Assembly: GCF_000023145.1 (NCBI RefSeq)
Contig: NC_012704.1
Coordinates: 1,798,001-1,862,000, forward strand
Reading direction: 5' to 3'
Origin: Corynebacterium kroppenstedtii DSM 44385
Lineage (GTDB): Bacteria > Actinomycetota > Actinomycetes > Mycobacteriales > Mycobacteriaceae
DNA: 64,000 bases
The notes beneath the pieces are model-generated. The model had not been told where the DNA came from and made no database searches. It worked only from the letters and a program-made list of their open reading frames with translations. A program made the position numbers and the translations under genes. Shown piece after piece: positions 8,484 to 17,149 of this stretch (position 1 is the stretch's first letter; each line of letters starts with the position of its first letter).

Positions 8484-9485
8484 TTAACGGAACAAATTTT
8501 TCGCGTAGTGCATTCCTACCGCGGCATATTCCCTCAACAAGCTATGGTTCTGCACGCTACGCGGATTCCTCGCCCCCACAACCTCAACATCACATTTCCG
8601 GAAAAGCCCGGCGCGACGCAACCGCTCCACGATCATGTCAATGCGTATGCAGTGGAAATCCGTGCTCACCACCACGAGCGATTGCGGTTCCCTCCCCAAC
8701 CGCTCCGTCATAATCGCGTGAGCATGCCGGAGGTTTTCCTCCGTCGTCGTCGAGGTGTCTTCAACCACAATGTGCTGCGGCTGCATACCTTGTTCGCGCG
8801 CGTACTCCGCCATCGCCTCCGCCTCGGGACGCGGCTCGTCGTTTCCCCGACCGCCGCAGAGAACCAAAACTGGTTCGTGTTCGAGCCTCTCGTCGGGGCC
8901 GCTTTCCGACGGATGTGTGTGCTCTGTGTCACGCCAGACTTCTATTCCCTTGTCGACGCGATACGCCAAGACGCGGGACACCCGACCTTGGATCAGCCCG
9001 GCGCCGCAGACGATGATCCCCTCCGGAACGCCTGCATGATGCTGGCCAGGACTGTCATGCTGGCTGTCATACTGGCGCGAACGATGCGACCAAGGCGTTG
9101 AGCGATGACGCCGCACGGCGCGCACAAAACACACGAAGCCGCCACCCAGCGCGACGAACACCAGCGAGTACCCGCCGGCGACAACCCTGACGAATGGCTG
9201 CACACCACTCGGCGTCAGCGCAATCCATACGGCCGGAATAACGGTGGACGTCCACCACGCCGTCGCCGTCACCGCGGCCAGGTGGATAGGCCCTCGGCCG
9301 TCGGGCGTGCGAAGGGCTCGGCCCATCTTCCGCGCTGTCCACGCCCCCACCGCGCCGGTCACGGCGAGCCCCGCGGGAAGTAAACGCCACGTTCCCGCGT
9401 CGATAAGAAAAGAGAGTGACCAACCGATCACCCCAGCTCCGGTCAGGGCAATCGCGGCTGCAGGAGTGCGCGCAGTTTTCCTCAC
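8484..9485 (-). CDS. Membrane protein with DUF218 (YdcF/SanA-like) domain
   Basis: The 333-residue protein has about four membrane segments in the first 150 residues, a short His- and Gln-rich linker, and then a DUF218 domain. Visible motifs are GIIVCGAGLIQGRVSRVLAYRV, LVLCGGRGNDEPRPEAEAM, the Glu-rich EDTSTTTEENLRHA, and VVSTDFHCIR. DUF218 proteins such as SanA and YdcF act at the envelope, but a reaction is not established. The GTG at 9485 is preferred because GGAG lies 10 bp upstream and the gene then begins 7 bp after the purE stop; the longer frame would overlap purE. It appears to be the last gene of a purK-purE-DUF218 run. Confidence 0.85.
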   Translation of the reverse strand: MRKTARTPAAAIALTGAGVIGWSLSFLIDAGTWRLLPAGLAVTGAVGAWTARKMGRALRTPDGRGPIHLAAVTATAWWTSTVIPAVWIALTPSGVQPFVRVVAGGYSLVFVALGGGFVCFVRAVRRHRSTPWSHRSRQYDSQHDSPGQHHAGVPEGIIVCGAGLIQGRVSRVLAYRVDKGIEVWRDTEHTHPSESGPDERLEHEPVLVLCGGRGNDEPRPEAEAMAEYAREQGMQPQHIVVEDTSTTTEENLRHAHAIMTERLGREPQSLVVVSTDFHCIRIDMIVERLRRAGLFRKCDVEVVGARNPRSVQNHSLLREYAAVGMHYAKNLFR

Positions 9486-9492
9486 TGGCAGC

Positions 9493-10065
9493 TCACTCCG
9501 CGCCAGATATGAGCTTCTGGCGGAGCGCAAGGTCCTTCTTCAGGACACTGGTCTCCATATCTTCCTGGTACTTCACCATTTTCGTGATTAACGACGGATC
9601 CCCTGCCGACAGAATCCGCACGGCCAGGAGGCCCGCATTTTTAGCGCCACCGACGCTAACCGTGGCGACGGGAACGCCGCTGGGCATCTGGACGATGGAG
9701 AAGAGGGAATCAATGCCTTCCAAATTGTCCAGCGGACGGGGAACGCCGATGACGGGGAGCGGCGTCGCTGCCGCCACCATGCCCGGCAAGTGGGCTGCCC
9801 CGCCAGCTCCGGCGATGATGCACGAGATGCCACGCTTGTGGGCCTGACGTGCGTAATCAAGCATGCGCTGAGGGGTTCGGTGAGCTGAAACCACACCGAC
9901 CTCGAAGGGGACCCCGAACTCCTGAAGAATATCGGCGGCCGGCTTCATTGTTGGCCAGTCTGAATCCGAACCCATGATGAGGCCTACCTTGGGGCCGCTG
10001 GGCTGCGAATCAGCGCTGGCCTGTCCCGCGCTGGCCGAATCTGTGTGTCCACTGTTGTCACTCAT
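9493..10065 (-). CDS. purE: N5-carboxyaminoimidazole ribonucleotide mutase
   Basis: PurE converts N5-CAIR to CAIR in purine synthesis. The signature GSDSDWPTM (about residues 32-40), the SAHRTP loop and the GGAAHLPGM segment are all present. The 190-residue length includes a 25-residue Ser/Ala-rich N-terminal extension not seen in E. coli PurE. GAGAGG lies 8 bp before the ATG. It follows purK by 50 bp, so the product of PurK is used directly by the next protein encoded. Confidence 0.97.
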   Translation of the reverse strand: MSDNSGHTDSASAGQASADSQPSGPKVGLIMGSDSDWPTMKPAADILQEFGVPFEVGVVSAHRTPQRMLDYARQAHKRGISCIIAGAGGAAHLPGMVAAATPLPVIGVPRPLDNLEGIDSLFSIVQMPSGVPVATVSVGGAKNAGLLAVRILSAGDPSLITKMVKYQEDMETSVLKKDLALRQKLISGAE

Positions 10066-10115
10066 GTCAATTGTCCTCTCTTGCCCGGAACTTTTATTGC
10101 CTAGTTGCGCCGAAC

Positions 10116-11435
10116 CTAGTCGGCAGTCTCCGGCCAGCGCCCGTGAACCAAGAAATACGCAGCTTCCCGGGCCTTCTTCCGCACATCATCGGGAGACACA
10201 GCGTTCGACTGTTCGTCGGAGGTGCCAGCTGAACCTGCCGCTGAATCCGCAATCAACGACGCCGAGATGTTCACATGCCCTATCTTCCGCCCAGGCCGGA
10301 ACCCCTTGCCATAGAAATGGATTTTTGCCTCCGGGAATCGCTCCCACACATGAACCATGCGCTCTGACCAGGCCATATCGGGATCTTCATCCCCACCCAG
10401 CACATTGGCCATCACCGTGCAGTCAGCGGTCATCTCGGTGCTACCGAGGGGCATATCCGCCACTGCCCGCACGTGCTGCTCAAACTGGCTGGTCACACAT
10501 CCATCTTGCGTCCAGTGGCCGGTGTTGTGCGGCCGCATCGCCAACTCGTTAACCACGACGGCCGGATCGCCGTCCACATCCGTTGTCTCGAAAAGCTCGA
10601 CGGCCATCACGCCGCTCACGCCGAGTTCCGTCGCAATGCGTGTGGCAATCCGCTGGGCTTCGTCGCGAAGAGAGGGCTCCAGTTCCGGCGCCGGAGCAAT
10701 AGCCAACCAGCAAATTCCGTCTTTTTGCACCGATTCGACGACGGGCCACAGCACGGTCTCGCCCGATGGCGTGCGCGCAATCATCGCGGAGAGTTCGCGG
10801 ACCAGGTGGACTTTGCGCTCGGCCATCGCGGGGGTGCCGTCGTCAATGAGGGTAGCGACGAGGTCCGCACATTCATCTTCGGATTCGGGGAACCAAACGC
10901 CATGGCCGTCGTACCCGCCACGACACGCTTTGATGCATACTTCCCCGTCCATCACGTGCCAGAACTGGCGCGCGTCGTCGACCGACTCCATCGCCATGAA
11001 GGGTGGCACGGGGAGCCCCATCTCGCGAAGCTTCTTACGCTGGGCCAGCTTGTCCTGGGCGTAAAGCAGCGCGTCGGGGCCCGGCTCCACATTCACCCCT
11101 TCGGCTTGCAATGTTCGCAAATGCTCCGGGGGCACGTGCTCATGATCGAAAGTGACAGCGGTCGCCCCCGATGCCACGCGATGCAAGTCGTCGAGATTCG
11201 TGTAATCACCAATGACCACGTCGGGAATGATCTGGGCGGCGGACGCCGAGGTATCTGAGGCAAGCAATCGCAAGGACTGCCCCAATTCCGCCGCGGCAGG
11301 CTGCATCATGCGAGCCAATTGTCCGTCGCCGACGACAGCGATGGTGGGCTGGCCTTCGATATGCGAGTCCGACGCGACCCGATCTGCCTTATCTTGATCT
11401 GCCTTGTCTACGGTATCTTCCGATCTAGCACTCAC
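10116..11435 (-). CDS. purK: N5-carboxyaminoimidazole ribonucleotide synthase
   Basis: PurK is an ATP-grasp enzyme that carboxylates AIR with bicarbonate and ATP. Landmarks are [11 protein letters not shown] near residue 34, [12 protein letters not shown], the ATP-grasp segment [15 protein letters not shown], and [13 protein letters not shown] near the end of the fold. At 439 residues it is longer than the usual 370-400, with a charged N-terminal 28 residues and a Ser/Ala insertion near the C-terminus. The GTG start has no Shine-Dalgarno but has TATACT (11443-11448) exactly 7 bp upstream, so a leaderless transcript is likely. purE and the DUF218 gene follow. Confidence 0.96.
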   Translation of the reverse strand: MSARSEDTVDKADQDKADRVASDSHIEGQPTIAVVGDGQLARMMQPAAAELGQSLRLLASDTSASAAQIIPDVVIGDYTNLDDLHRVASGATAVTFDHEHVPPEHLRTLQAEGVNVEPGPDALLYAQDKLAQRKKLREMGLPVPPFMAMESVDDARQFWHVMDGEVCIKACRGGYDGHGVWFPESEDECADLVATLIDDGTPAMAERKVHLVRELSAMIARTPSGETVLWPVVESVQKDGICWLAIAPAPELEPSLRDEAQRIATRIATELGVSGVMAVELFETTDVDGDPAVVVNELAMRPHNTGHWTQDGCVTSQFEQHVRAVADMPLGSTEMTADCTVMANVLGGDEDPDMAWSERMVHVWERFPEAKIHFYGKGFRPGRKIGHVNISASLIADSAAGSAGTSDEQSNAVSPDDVRKKAREAAYFLVHGRWPETAD

Positions 11436-11455
11436 CCGGCTAAGTATAGGGGCCG

Positions 11456-12076
11456 CTACCAGCGGTGGCGCAGGCGTCTGGTGGTCACGCGTTTTACTCT
11501 GCGTACTTTTGCAACATTCGGGACCATCAAGGGGGGCATGCGGTAGACGTCGAAAATAAGGGTTGATCGACGACGGTGCAGCCCGGTGACCTGGTCTAAT
11601 GGGATATCGACAATATCGTCTTTAGCGAACCTAGCGACGACGCGATAGTTCGTGACGACGAGGCGATTGCGCCACCACTTCATGACCGGGCGGGCGAAGA
11701 ACCAGGCCATGGCGACGACCCACGCTATGAGGAGGAATTGGCGCAGTCCGCCGAAGCCACCATCGACGAAGGGGCCGGCGGCGCCATCGATCATGCCGAT
11801 GATTCCCCACATGATTCCGCTGATGAGGATTGTCTCTAGGACCGGGAAGACGAGTGTGCCCCGTTTGGAATGGACGTCAACAAGAACTCTTTCATCGTCC
11901 GCAATGCGGTATTCGGGGAAGCCGCCGTTAAAGGGTGGGAGTGATTCCAACGAATCGTCATCGAGAGTCTCGCCACCGTCGTCCTGGCCCCACAGGTCGG
12001 AGCCTCCGTAACCTCTGCGGCCATCGCGTTCGTCGAGGTCATCCGTCGGTCGGTACGCGTGGCTTCGCATGGCCAC
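11456..12076 (-). CDS. PH-domain membrane protein (Rv3278c type)
   Basis: A 206-residue protein with an acidic N-terminus of about 55 residues, two membrane segments (about 75-98 and 110-130) and a C-terminal bacterial PH-like domain that begins at NRLVVTNYRVVARF. Similar proteins lie next to purK or birA in many actinobacteria, and their function is unknown. The GTG start has GGGAGGTG 7 bp upstream. It sits between birA and purK on the same strand but with its own 190-bp upstream gap. Confidence 0.8.
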   Translation of the reverse strand: MAMRSHAYRPTDDLDERDGRRGYGGSDLWGQDDGGETLDDDSLESLPPFNGGFPEYRIADDERVLVDVHSKRGTLVFPVLETILISGIMWGIIGMIDGAAGPFVDGGFGGLRQFLLIAWVVAMAWFFARPVMKWWRNRLVVTNYRVVARFAKDDIVDIPLDQVTGLHRRRSTLIFDVYRMPPLMVPNVAKVRRVKRVTTRRLRHRW

Positions 12077-12268
12077 AGTGAGGCACCTCCCTTCTCAGCG
12101 TGAGTCCCTTCGCGACGTGCATTGGTCTTTGGTGTATGCGGCTCGTGACGGGATCGTCGACAAAACTACCAGTTTTACCAATTGTCACATGTTTAACGTC
12201 AGTATCCCAGCGTTATCTCCTGCAACATCATAGTGGGCGACGGGACACAGCCTCATAAGGAGCGTTCG

Positions 12269-13366
12269 TCATGAATAGCGCAGGTGCGTGATATCACCGG
12301 CAGCCACGGTGTGAATTTGTCCCCTAGCATCGCGAATGAGCAATTCACCCGCGTCGCTAATATCCACCGCCGTTCCGGTTAGCTTGCCACCATTGGGCAA
12401 ACCGGCGCTAACCGACTCGTTCAAAGTTGCCGACACCGACTTGTAATCGTCGATAAACGACGATGCCGATCCGCCCGCATTCCGCCATTGCCGCTGCCTC
12501 TCGAGCAGCGAGCCCAGGACGGCGATGGTGACCTCTGTCCGATCGACATGCTTGCCTTCCAGGGCAAACGATGTCGCGTTATCAATGGGCAGTTCCGCCT
12601 TCGTGAGATCAATATTGAGCCCGAACCCGACGACGACGGTGGGGTTATCAGACATGCTGACCGCTTCGGCGAGGATTCCGCACATCTTGTCACCACGCAC
12701 CAAAATGTCGTTCGGCCACTTCACGCGCGCATCAATGCCATACGAGCGAACCGTATCGGCCACCGCCACCCCAGTCAGAAGCGGGAGCAATCCGAGTTTT
12801 GTCGGCGGTACTTCCGGGCGGAGCAGCACACTCAGCGTCACCTGGCTGTGCCGTGGCGCGCTCCAGGCTCGGCCCAAACGGCCGCGCCCTGACACCTGTT
12901 CTTCAGCAATCAGAACGGAAAGATCCGGCAGCGTGCTGGCCGCCGCATGAAGATCCGTGTTGGTCGATCCCGTTGACTCAACGATCGCGACATCGTTCCA
13001 CCCCTGCTCACGCAGAGCCTTCACCACGCGCTCGTGATCTAACGGTGGCCTCACCCCCGCATTTTCACTTTCATTATCATTTGGCGACGTTGTGTCGGTG
13101 CGGTTTCCTTGCTCGCCGGAGCCCCCTTGCGAGCCCTCGGACCACTTCCCCGGCGGGACCTGGGCACCTTTCGCGGATGCGTCACCCTCACCGGACCACT
13201 TACCCGGTGGCACCTGAGCGCCCTTCGCGGACGGATCGCCGCCGTCGGACCACTTACCCGGCGGAACCTGCGCACCCTTCGCGGACGGATCGCCGCCCGC
13301 GTTCTGCGAGTCCCGTCGCTCGTCGCCTGTGTCGTCGTAATCCCTGCGCTTATCGTCGTGAGTCAT
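12269..13366 (-). CDS. birA: Biotin-[acetyl-CoA-carboxylase] ligase with tandem-repeat N-terminus
   Basis: BirA activates biotin as biotinyl-AMP and attaches it to the AMKM lysine of AccBC, encoded at 27.4-29.2 kb. The catalytic domain begins near VVKALREQGWN (about 114) and shows STGSTNTDL, the adenylate loop SGRGRLGRAW, and KWPNDILV. There is no winged-helix repressor domain. In its place are about 110 polar residues holding three 18-residue tandem repeats (residues 25-78, core GDPSAKGAQVPPGKWS). Repeat copies differ mainly at third codon positions, which argues that the extension is translated. The ATG at 13366 has only GGTGAAG well upstream. It is divergent from accD, its likely client system. 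Confidence 0.93.
   Translation of the reverse strand: MTHDDKRRDYDDTGDERRDSQNAGGDPSAKGAQVPPGKWSDGGDPSAKGAQVPPGKWSGEGDASAKGAQVPPGKWSEGSQGGSGEQGNRTDTTSPNDNESENAGVRPPLDHERVVKALREQGWNDVAIVESTGSTNTDLHAAASTLPDLSVLIAEEQVSGRGRLGRAWSAPRHSQVTLSVLLRPEVPPTKLGLLPLLTGVAVADTVRSYGIDARVKWPNDILVRGDKMCGILAEAVSMSDNPTVVVGFGLNIDLTKAELPIDNATSFALEGKHVDRTEVTIAVLGSLLERQRQWRNAGGSASSFIDDYKSVSATLNESVSAGLPNGGKLTGTAVDISDAGELLIRDARGQIHTVAAGDITHLRYS
13133..13294 (-). repeat. Three 54-bp tandem repeats inside birA
   Basis: Three consecutive 54-bp units encode the BirA N-terminal repeats. The 16-residue core is identical in two copies and has one Pro-to-Ala change in the third. DNA differences fall mostly at synonymous positions (for example the Gly and Ala codons around QVPPG). 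Confidence 0.9.
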
Positions 13367-13513
13367 GTTTCTTATTCTTCACCATAAGGATTGAGAACCA
13401 TAAGTATTGATGACGCAGTGAGGTCGCCCAGCCGCCGTCGAGAGCACACACCAGCTCCACACACCTCTTTCCGTCGCTTTCCCTCTTTATGGGGGGCTCA
13501 TCCGGGGGAATTG

Positions 13514-13529
13514 CAGACGTTTCAGTCTG
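13514..13529. promoter_or_regulatory. CAGAC-N6-GTCTG inverted repeat upstream of accD
   Basis: A 5-bp inverted repeat with a 6-bp spacer lies about 20 bp upstream of the accD -10 hexamer TAGACT (13550-13555). The geometry resembles the TAGAC-N6-GTCTA site of the corynebacterial TetR-type regulator McbR. Which regulator binds is unknown. Confidence 0.4.
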
Positions 13530-13562
13530 TTCCTGTTGGTATTTGGGCCTAGACTTAACCAC

Positions 13563-15191
13563 ATGACAGCCGCCACACTCACCGCGGATACAACCGCACA
13601 AGACATCCACACCACCGCCGGCAAGCTGGCCGATCTACGGTCGCGTCTCGCAGAGACTCAGATGCCTATGGGCCAATCGTCCGTCGATAAGATTCACGAC
13701 CGGGGCAAGCTTTCCGCCCGCGAGCGCATCGAATATCTTCTTGACGACGGTTCCTTCGTCGAAGTTGATTCCCTGGCCCGACACCGGTCCACGAACTTCG
13801 GGCTCGACGCAAAACGCCCTCTCACCGACGGTGTTGTCACGGGCTACGGAACGATCGATGGCCGCAAGGTCTGCGTGTTCTCGCAAGACGTCGCCATTTT
13901 CGGTGGTGCGCTCGGCGAAGTGTACGGCGAAAAAATCGTCAAGATCATGGACTTGGCCATTAAGACCGGGGTGCCGCTGATCGGCATCAATGAAGGTGCT
14001 GGTGCCCGTATTCAAGAGGGCGTTGTGTCCCTCGGCCTGTACTCCAAGATCTTCTTCCGCAACACCCGCGCATCGGGCGTTATCCCGCAGATCTCCCTGA
14101 TTATGGGTGCGTGCGCAGGTGGCCACGTGTACTCGCCAGCGCTGACAGACTTCATCATCATGGTGGATAAGACCTCCAAGATGTTCATCACCGGCCCGGA
14201 CGTCATCAAGACCGTGACCGGTGAGGAAATCACCCAGGAGGAACTCGGTGGTGCTTCAACCCACATGAGTTCCTCGGGTACATCCCACTACACCGCGGAA
14301 AATGACGAAGACGCCCTGGACTTCGTGCAAGAGCTCATCAGCTATCTGCCACAAAATAACCGGGCCGAAACGCCTCGTGTCCCCGCTGATCCATTCGAAG
14401 GCTCCATCGAGGACAACATCACCGACGCGGACCGTGAACTGGACACGATCATCCCGGACTCCCCCAACCAGCCGTATGACATGAAAGATGTCATCACCCA
14501 CATCTCCGACGACGAGGAGTTCCTGGAGATCCAGGAAGGCTACGCCGAAAACGTCATCATCGGTTTTGGCCGGGTCGAGGGCCGCGCCGTCGGTTTCGTC
14601 GCCAACCAGCCCATGCAATACGCAGGATGTTTGGACATTAAGGCCTCTGAGAAGGCTGCGCGATTTGTTCGTACTTGCGATGCGTTCAACATTCCGATCA
14701 TTGAGCTTGTCGACGTTCCGGGATTCCTGCCTGGCACGAACCAAGAGTTCGACGGCATTATCCGTCGTGGTGCTAAGTTGCTGTACGCCTACGCTGAGGC
14801 CACCGTCCCGAAGATTACGGTGATCACGCGTAAGGGCTACGGCGGAGCGTACTGCGTCATGGGGTCCAAGGACATGGGCGCGGATATTTCGCTGGCATGG
14901 CCTACCGCCCAGATTGCAGTGATGGGTGCTGCCGGTGCCGTCGGCTTCGTCTACCGCAAGGAACTGAAGAAAGCGGCTAAAGAAGGCAAGGACGTTGCTG
15001 CTCTGCAGAAGTCCTATGAGCAGGAGTACGAAGACACCCTGGTCAACCCCTATGTTGCAGCCGAGCGAGGGTTCGTCGACGCCGTTATTCCGCCTAGCGA
15101 AACTCGCGGCCAGATCATCGAAGGCTTGCGCCTGCTGGACCGCAAGGTGGAGAACGTCCCAGCAAAGAAGCACGGAAACATTCCGCTGTAA
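13563..15191 (+). CDS. accD1: Acyl-CoA carboxylase beta subunit (carboxyltransferase, AccD1/DtsR1 type)
   Basis: This subunit moves CO2 from carboxybiotin on AccBC to acetyl-CoA or propionyl-CoA, feeding fatty acid synthesis. The 542-residue protein has both crotonase-like halves, with [31 protein letters not shown] and the oxyanion-hole region [23 protein letters not shown] (13550-13555) lies 7 bp before the ATG with no Shine-Dalgarno, so translation is probably leaderless. accE and maf follow, and birA is divergent. In C. glutamicum a second carboxyltransferase gene lies next to accD1; here there is none. Confidence 0.93.
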   Translation: MTAATLTADTTAQDIHTTAGKLADLRSRLAETQMPMGQSSVDKIHDRGKLSARERIEYLLDDGSFVEVDSLARHRSTNFGLDAKRPLTDGVVTGYGTIDGRKVCVFSQDVAIFGGALGEVYGEKIVKIMDLAIKTGVPLIGINEGAGARIQEGVVSLGLYSKIFFRNTRASGVIPQISLIMGACAGGHVYSPALTDFIIMVDKTSKMFITGPDVIKTVTGEEITQEELGGASTHMSSSGTSHYTAENDEDALDFVQELISYLPQNNRAETPRVPADPFEGSIEDNITDADRELDTIIPDSPNQPYDMKDVITHISDDEEFLEIQEGYAENVIIGFGRVEGRAVGFVANQPMQYAGCLDIKASEKAARFVRTCDAFNIPIIELVDVPGFLPGTNQEFDGIIRRGAKLLYAYAEATVPKITVITRKGYGGAYCVMGSKDMGADISLAWPTAQIAVMGAAGAVGFVYRKELKKAAKEGKDVAALQKSYEQEYEDTLVNPYVAAERGFVDAVIPPSETRGQIIEGLRLLDRKVENVPAKKHGNIPL

Positions 15192-15202
15192 CCAATGTGG
15201 CC

Positions 15203-15230
15203 GAGGGGCGACCATCTTTCCCCGCCCCTC
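15203..15230 (+). terminator. Hairpin after accD
   Basis: GAGGGGCG and CGCCCCTC form a perfect 8-bp stem with a 12-nt loop, 11 bp after the accD stop. It is followed by CGTCGTTA ... TAACGACG (15231-15257), a second inverted repeat, and by a further TTAACGACG copy. No U-run is seen, so accE may still be reached by read-through. Confidence 0.55.
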
Positions 15231-15309
15231 CGTCGTTAGTAACCGTTATTAACGACGACTATTAACGACGACGGCCTCGACGGGAGTAACAGCGAGAAAT
15301 GGAGTTTAC

Positions 15310-15597
15310 ATGTCTGACGGCTCACACGCGGACGACACCACACCCGGCGCTGGCGACACGGGCGCATCCGGCGACGGAACATCGACCGAGAAGAAGCCCG
15401 TGTTCCTTAAAGTGATCAAGGGAAATCCCACCGCGCCACAAGTGGCAGCCCTGACGGCTTTGTTTGCGGGGATGTCAGCTAACGCGGGCGACGATGGCGA
15501 ACCCGAGACACCGAACAATTGGGGACGCTTCGACGAGAAGTTCACGAACACGCACACGTCGAATGCCGGGAACTTCCCCAACCTGAGGTTCTACTAA
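15310..15597 (+). CDS. accE: Acyl-CoA carboxylase epsilon subunit
   Basis: A 95-residue protein of the AccE5 type, which stabilises the actinobacterial acyl-CoA carboxylase complex. The N-terminal 28 residues are acidic and Gly/Thr-rich. The conserved epsilon part follows: FLKVIKGNPTAPQVAALTALFA, then the C-terminal NNWGRF segment. GGAG is 6 bp before the ATG. It is the usual partner gene downstream of accD. Confidence 0.92.
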   Translation: MSDGSHADDTTPGAGDTGASGDGTSTEKKPVFLKVIKGNPTAPQVAALTALFAGMSANAGDDGEPETPNNWGRFDEKFTNTHTSNAGNFPNLRFY

Positions 15598-15636
15598 GCC
15601 CGCTGATCTCATGGTTCCTCGTGTTTTAATGAGACC

Positions 15637-16293
15637 ATGATTATTCTGGCGTCCTCCTCCCCCTCGCGGTTATCCGTCCTCCGCTCTGCTGGCGTCGAGC
15701 CAGCCATCGAACCGCCTGAGGTCGACGAGGACGCCATTTTGCGCACTGTGCGCGACAAATCCCCCGAGGACCAAGTCTGCGCCCTCGCCCACGCGAAAGC
15801 CACGGCCATTGCGTCGCGGCACCTCACATCGGTCCACCCCGGAGGCGAAAACCCCACGCCACGGGTGGTTATTGGTGCGGATTCGATGCTCTACCTCGAT
15901 GGTGAACTCCAAGGCAAACCCCACACTGTCGAGGAAACAATTCGTCGCTGGACTAACCAGCGCGGGAAAACCGCGCGACTCATTACCGGGCACTGCATTA
16001 TCAACCTTGACACCACGGCAACAGATGAGGACACCTTCCTCCGCGCCGTATCCACAACAGTGCATTATGCGCAGGCTTCCGACGCCGATATCCGCGCGTA
16101 CGCGAATTCCGGGGAGCCCTTGAACTGCGCTGGGGCGTTCACGCTTGAGGCTATGGGCGGGTGGTTCATCGACCGCATCGAAGGGGATCCGTCGTCCGTC
16201 ATCGGCCTCTCGCTCCCCCTTGTGCGGGCGGCTCTATACAGCTTCGGTTACGAGGTTTCTGAGTTCTGGAACCGCTCTGAGCACGCGAATTAA
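15637..16293 (+). CDS. maf: Maf-type nucleoside-triphosphate pyrophosphatase
   Basis: Maf proteins hydrolyse non-canonical or methylated nucleotides to monophosphates. The start shows the family motif ILASSSPSRLSVLRSAGV, followed by the catalytic-region GADSMLYLDGELQGKP and the C-terminal GGWFIDRIEGDPSSVIGLSLP. The 218-residue length is normal to slightly long. The gene follows accE closely, as in other corynebacteria. The upstream sequence lacks a good ribosome-binding site, so the start may be leaderless. Confidence 0.93.
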   Translation: MIILASSSPSRLSVLRSAGVEPAIEPPEVDEDAILRTVRDKSPEDQVCALAHAKATAIASRHLTSVHPGGENPTPRVVIGADSMLYLDGELQGKPHTVEETIRRWTNQRGKTARLITGHCIINLDTTATDEDTFLRAVSTTVHYAQASDADIRAYANSGEPLNCAGAFTLEAMGGWFIDRIEGDPSSVIGLSLPLVRAALYSFGYEVSEFWNRSEHAN

Positions 16294-16366
16294 GCCCACC
16301 GTCACTGTGCATCACACCCGGCGGTTACGTCGGCTCGTCGGGTGAGAAACATCAAATAAAACCTTA

Positions 16367-16395
16367 TTGACACCCCAGCCCACCTGCCCTATATT
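16367..16395 (+). promoter_or_regulatory. Sigma-A-type promoter of the ECF/ABC cluster
   Basis: TTGACA (16367-16372), a 17-bp spacer and TATATT (16390-16395) form a near-consensus promoter 43 bp before the ecfT start. This is one of the clearest promoters in the window and would drive the whole 16.4-23.4 kb unit. Confidence 0.75.
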
Positions 16396-16424
16396 TATTA
16401 ATTGCTTTAATTTTTCATAATGTA

Positions 16425-16436
16425 GTTAGGGCTAAC
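16425..16436. promoter_or_regulatory. Inverted repeat just before ecfT
   Basis: GTTAG-GG-CTAAC lies downstream of the promoter and 2 bp before the ecfT ATG, where a bound repressor would block transcription. It resembles half of a DtxR iron box but has an even, 2-bp centre, so it is not a proper DtxR site. The TetR protein at the end of the cluster is an alternative binder. Confidence 0.4.
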
Positions 16437-16438
16437 AC

Positions 16439-17149
16439 ATGTGGACGCAATCACGCAGAGGCATACATGCGGATCCACGAACCCTCGCGCTCTTCGTGAT
16501 TGTCTGCAACCTCGTTGTGATGGGTAGCTCGTCGTTACCGCTCATCGCCCTGACCCTCATCATCATCGGAGCATTTCTCGCTGTCACTACTCCACTCCCC
16601 TTCTCTGTGGGTTGGGCACTTTTCGTCGTCGGCTGGGCTGGTTGTTTCTACGTCCTTCCCCACCTATGGCACTCACCAGTGTCGGTGTTCCTCACCTTCA
16701 TCGCGTACTGGATGTTCCGATTCGCGGGAATCGTCGGTGCAACGGTTGCTGCCGTGTATGCCATCCGGATAGACGAGATCGGCGCAGTCCTCACCCGAAT
16801 GCACGCGCCACGTGCGTTATTCGTCCCCATCATGGTCATCGTCCGGTTCTTCCCCATGGCCGTCGCCGAAATCCAGGCAATCCGTCAGGCCTTAGCACTG
16901 CGAAAGCTCAACACGATAGGCCCTCTTCGCACCGTCGAATACGTCATCATCCCCTTGCTTGCGGCAGGTGCCCGTCTAGCCGACGAACTCTCTGCAGCGT
17001 CCATCATCAAAGGACTCGGATCAGGCCCGCGAACGACGATTAGCCACCTCCGGTTTTCCTCCGCTGACCTCTGCATACTCATAGCGCTGGGCGTAGTGAT
17101 GGCTTTCCGAGGTTACGAAATCGCTAACGGATGGGGGCTGATCGCATGA
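16439..17149 (+). CDS. ECF transporter transmembrane subunit (EcfT)
   Basis: EcfT couples the ATPases to the substrate-binding S component in an energy-coupling-factor importer. The 236-residue protein has about five to six membrane segments (first near 18-60, then 65-110, and a C-terminal helix). Between them is the cytoplasmic coupling region that includes IRQALALRKLNTIG. It overlaps the next gene by 4 bp (ATGA), which suggests translational coupling to the ATPase. The Shine-Dalgarno is poor because the GTTAG/CTAAC repeat occupies that position. Confidence 0.85.
   Translation: MWTQSRRGIHADPRTLALFVIVCNLVVMGSSSLPLIALTLIIIGAFLAVTTPLPFSVGWALFVVGWAGCFYVLPHLWHSPVSVFLTFIAYWMFRFAGIVGATVAAVYAIRIDEIGAVLTRMHAPRALFVPIMVIVRFFPMAVAEIQAIRQALALRKLNTIGPLRTVEYVIIPLLAAGARLADELSAASIIKGLGSGPRTTISHLRFSSADLCILIALGVVMAFRGYEIANGWGLIA

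Noticed and set aside
7917-9101. 394-codon open frame on the plus strand
   Set aside because: Overlaps the DoxX-like and DUF218 genes on the other strand, both of which have ribosome-binding sites and domain matches.
13133-13294. Tandem repeats considered as a CRISPR or noncoding satellite
   Set aside because: Units are 54 bp, without spacers, in frame, and vary at silent positions, so they are coding repeats of birA.
14256-15215. 319-codon open frame on the minus strand
   Set aside because: Lies opposite accD; its product is His/Arg/Asn-rich with no recognisable domain.
16425-16436. DtxR iron box
   Set aside because: The arms GTTAG/CTAAC are right but separated by 2 bp instead of 1, and the outer TTAG/CTAA bases are missing.
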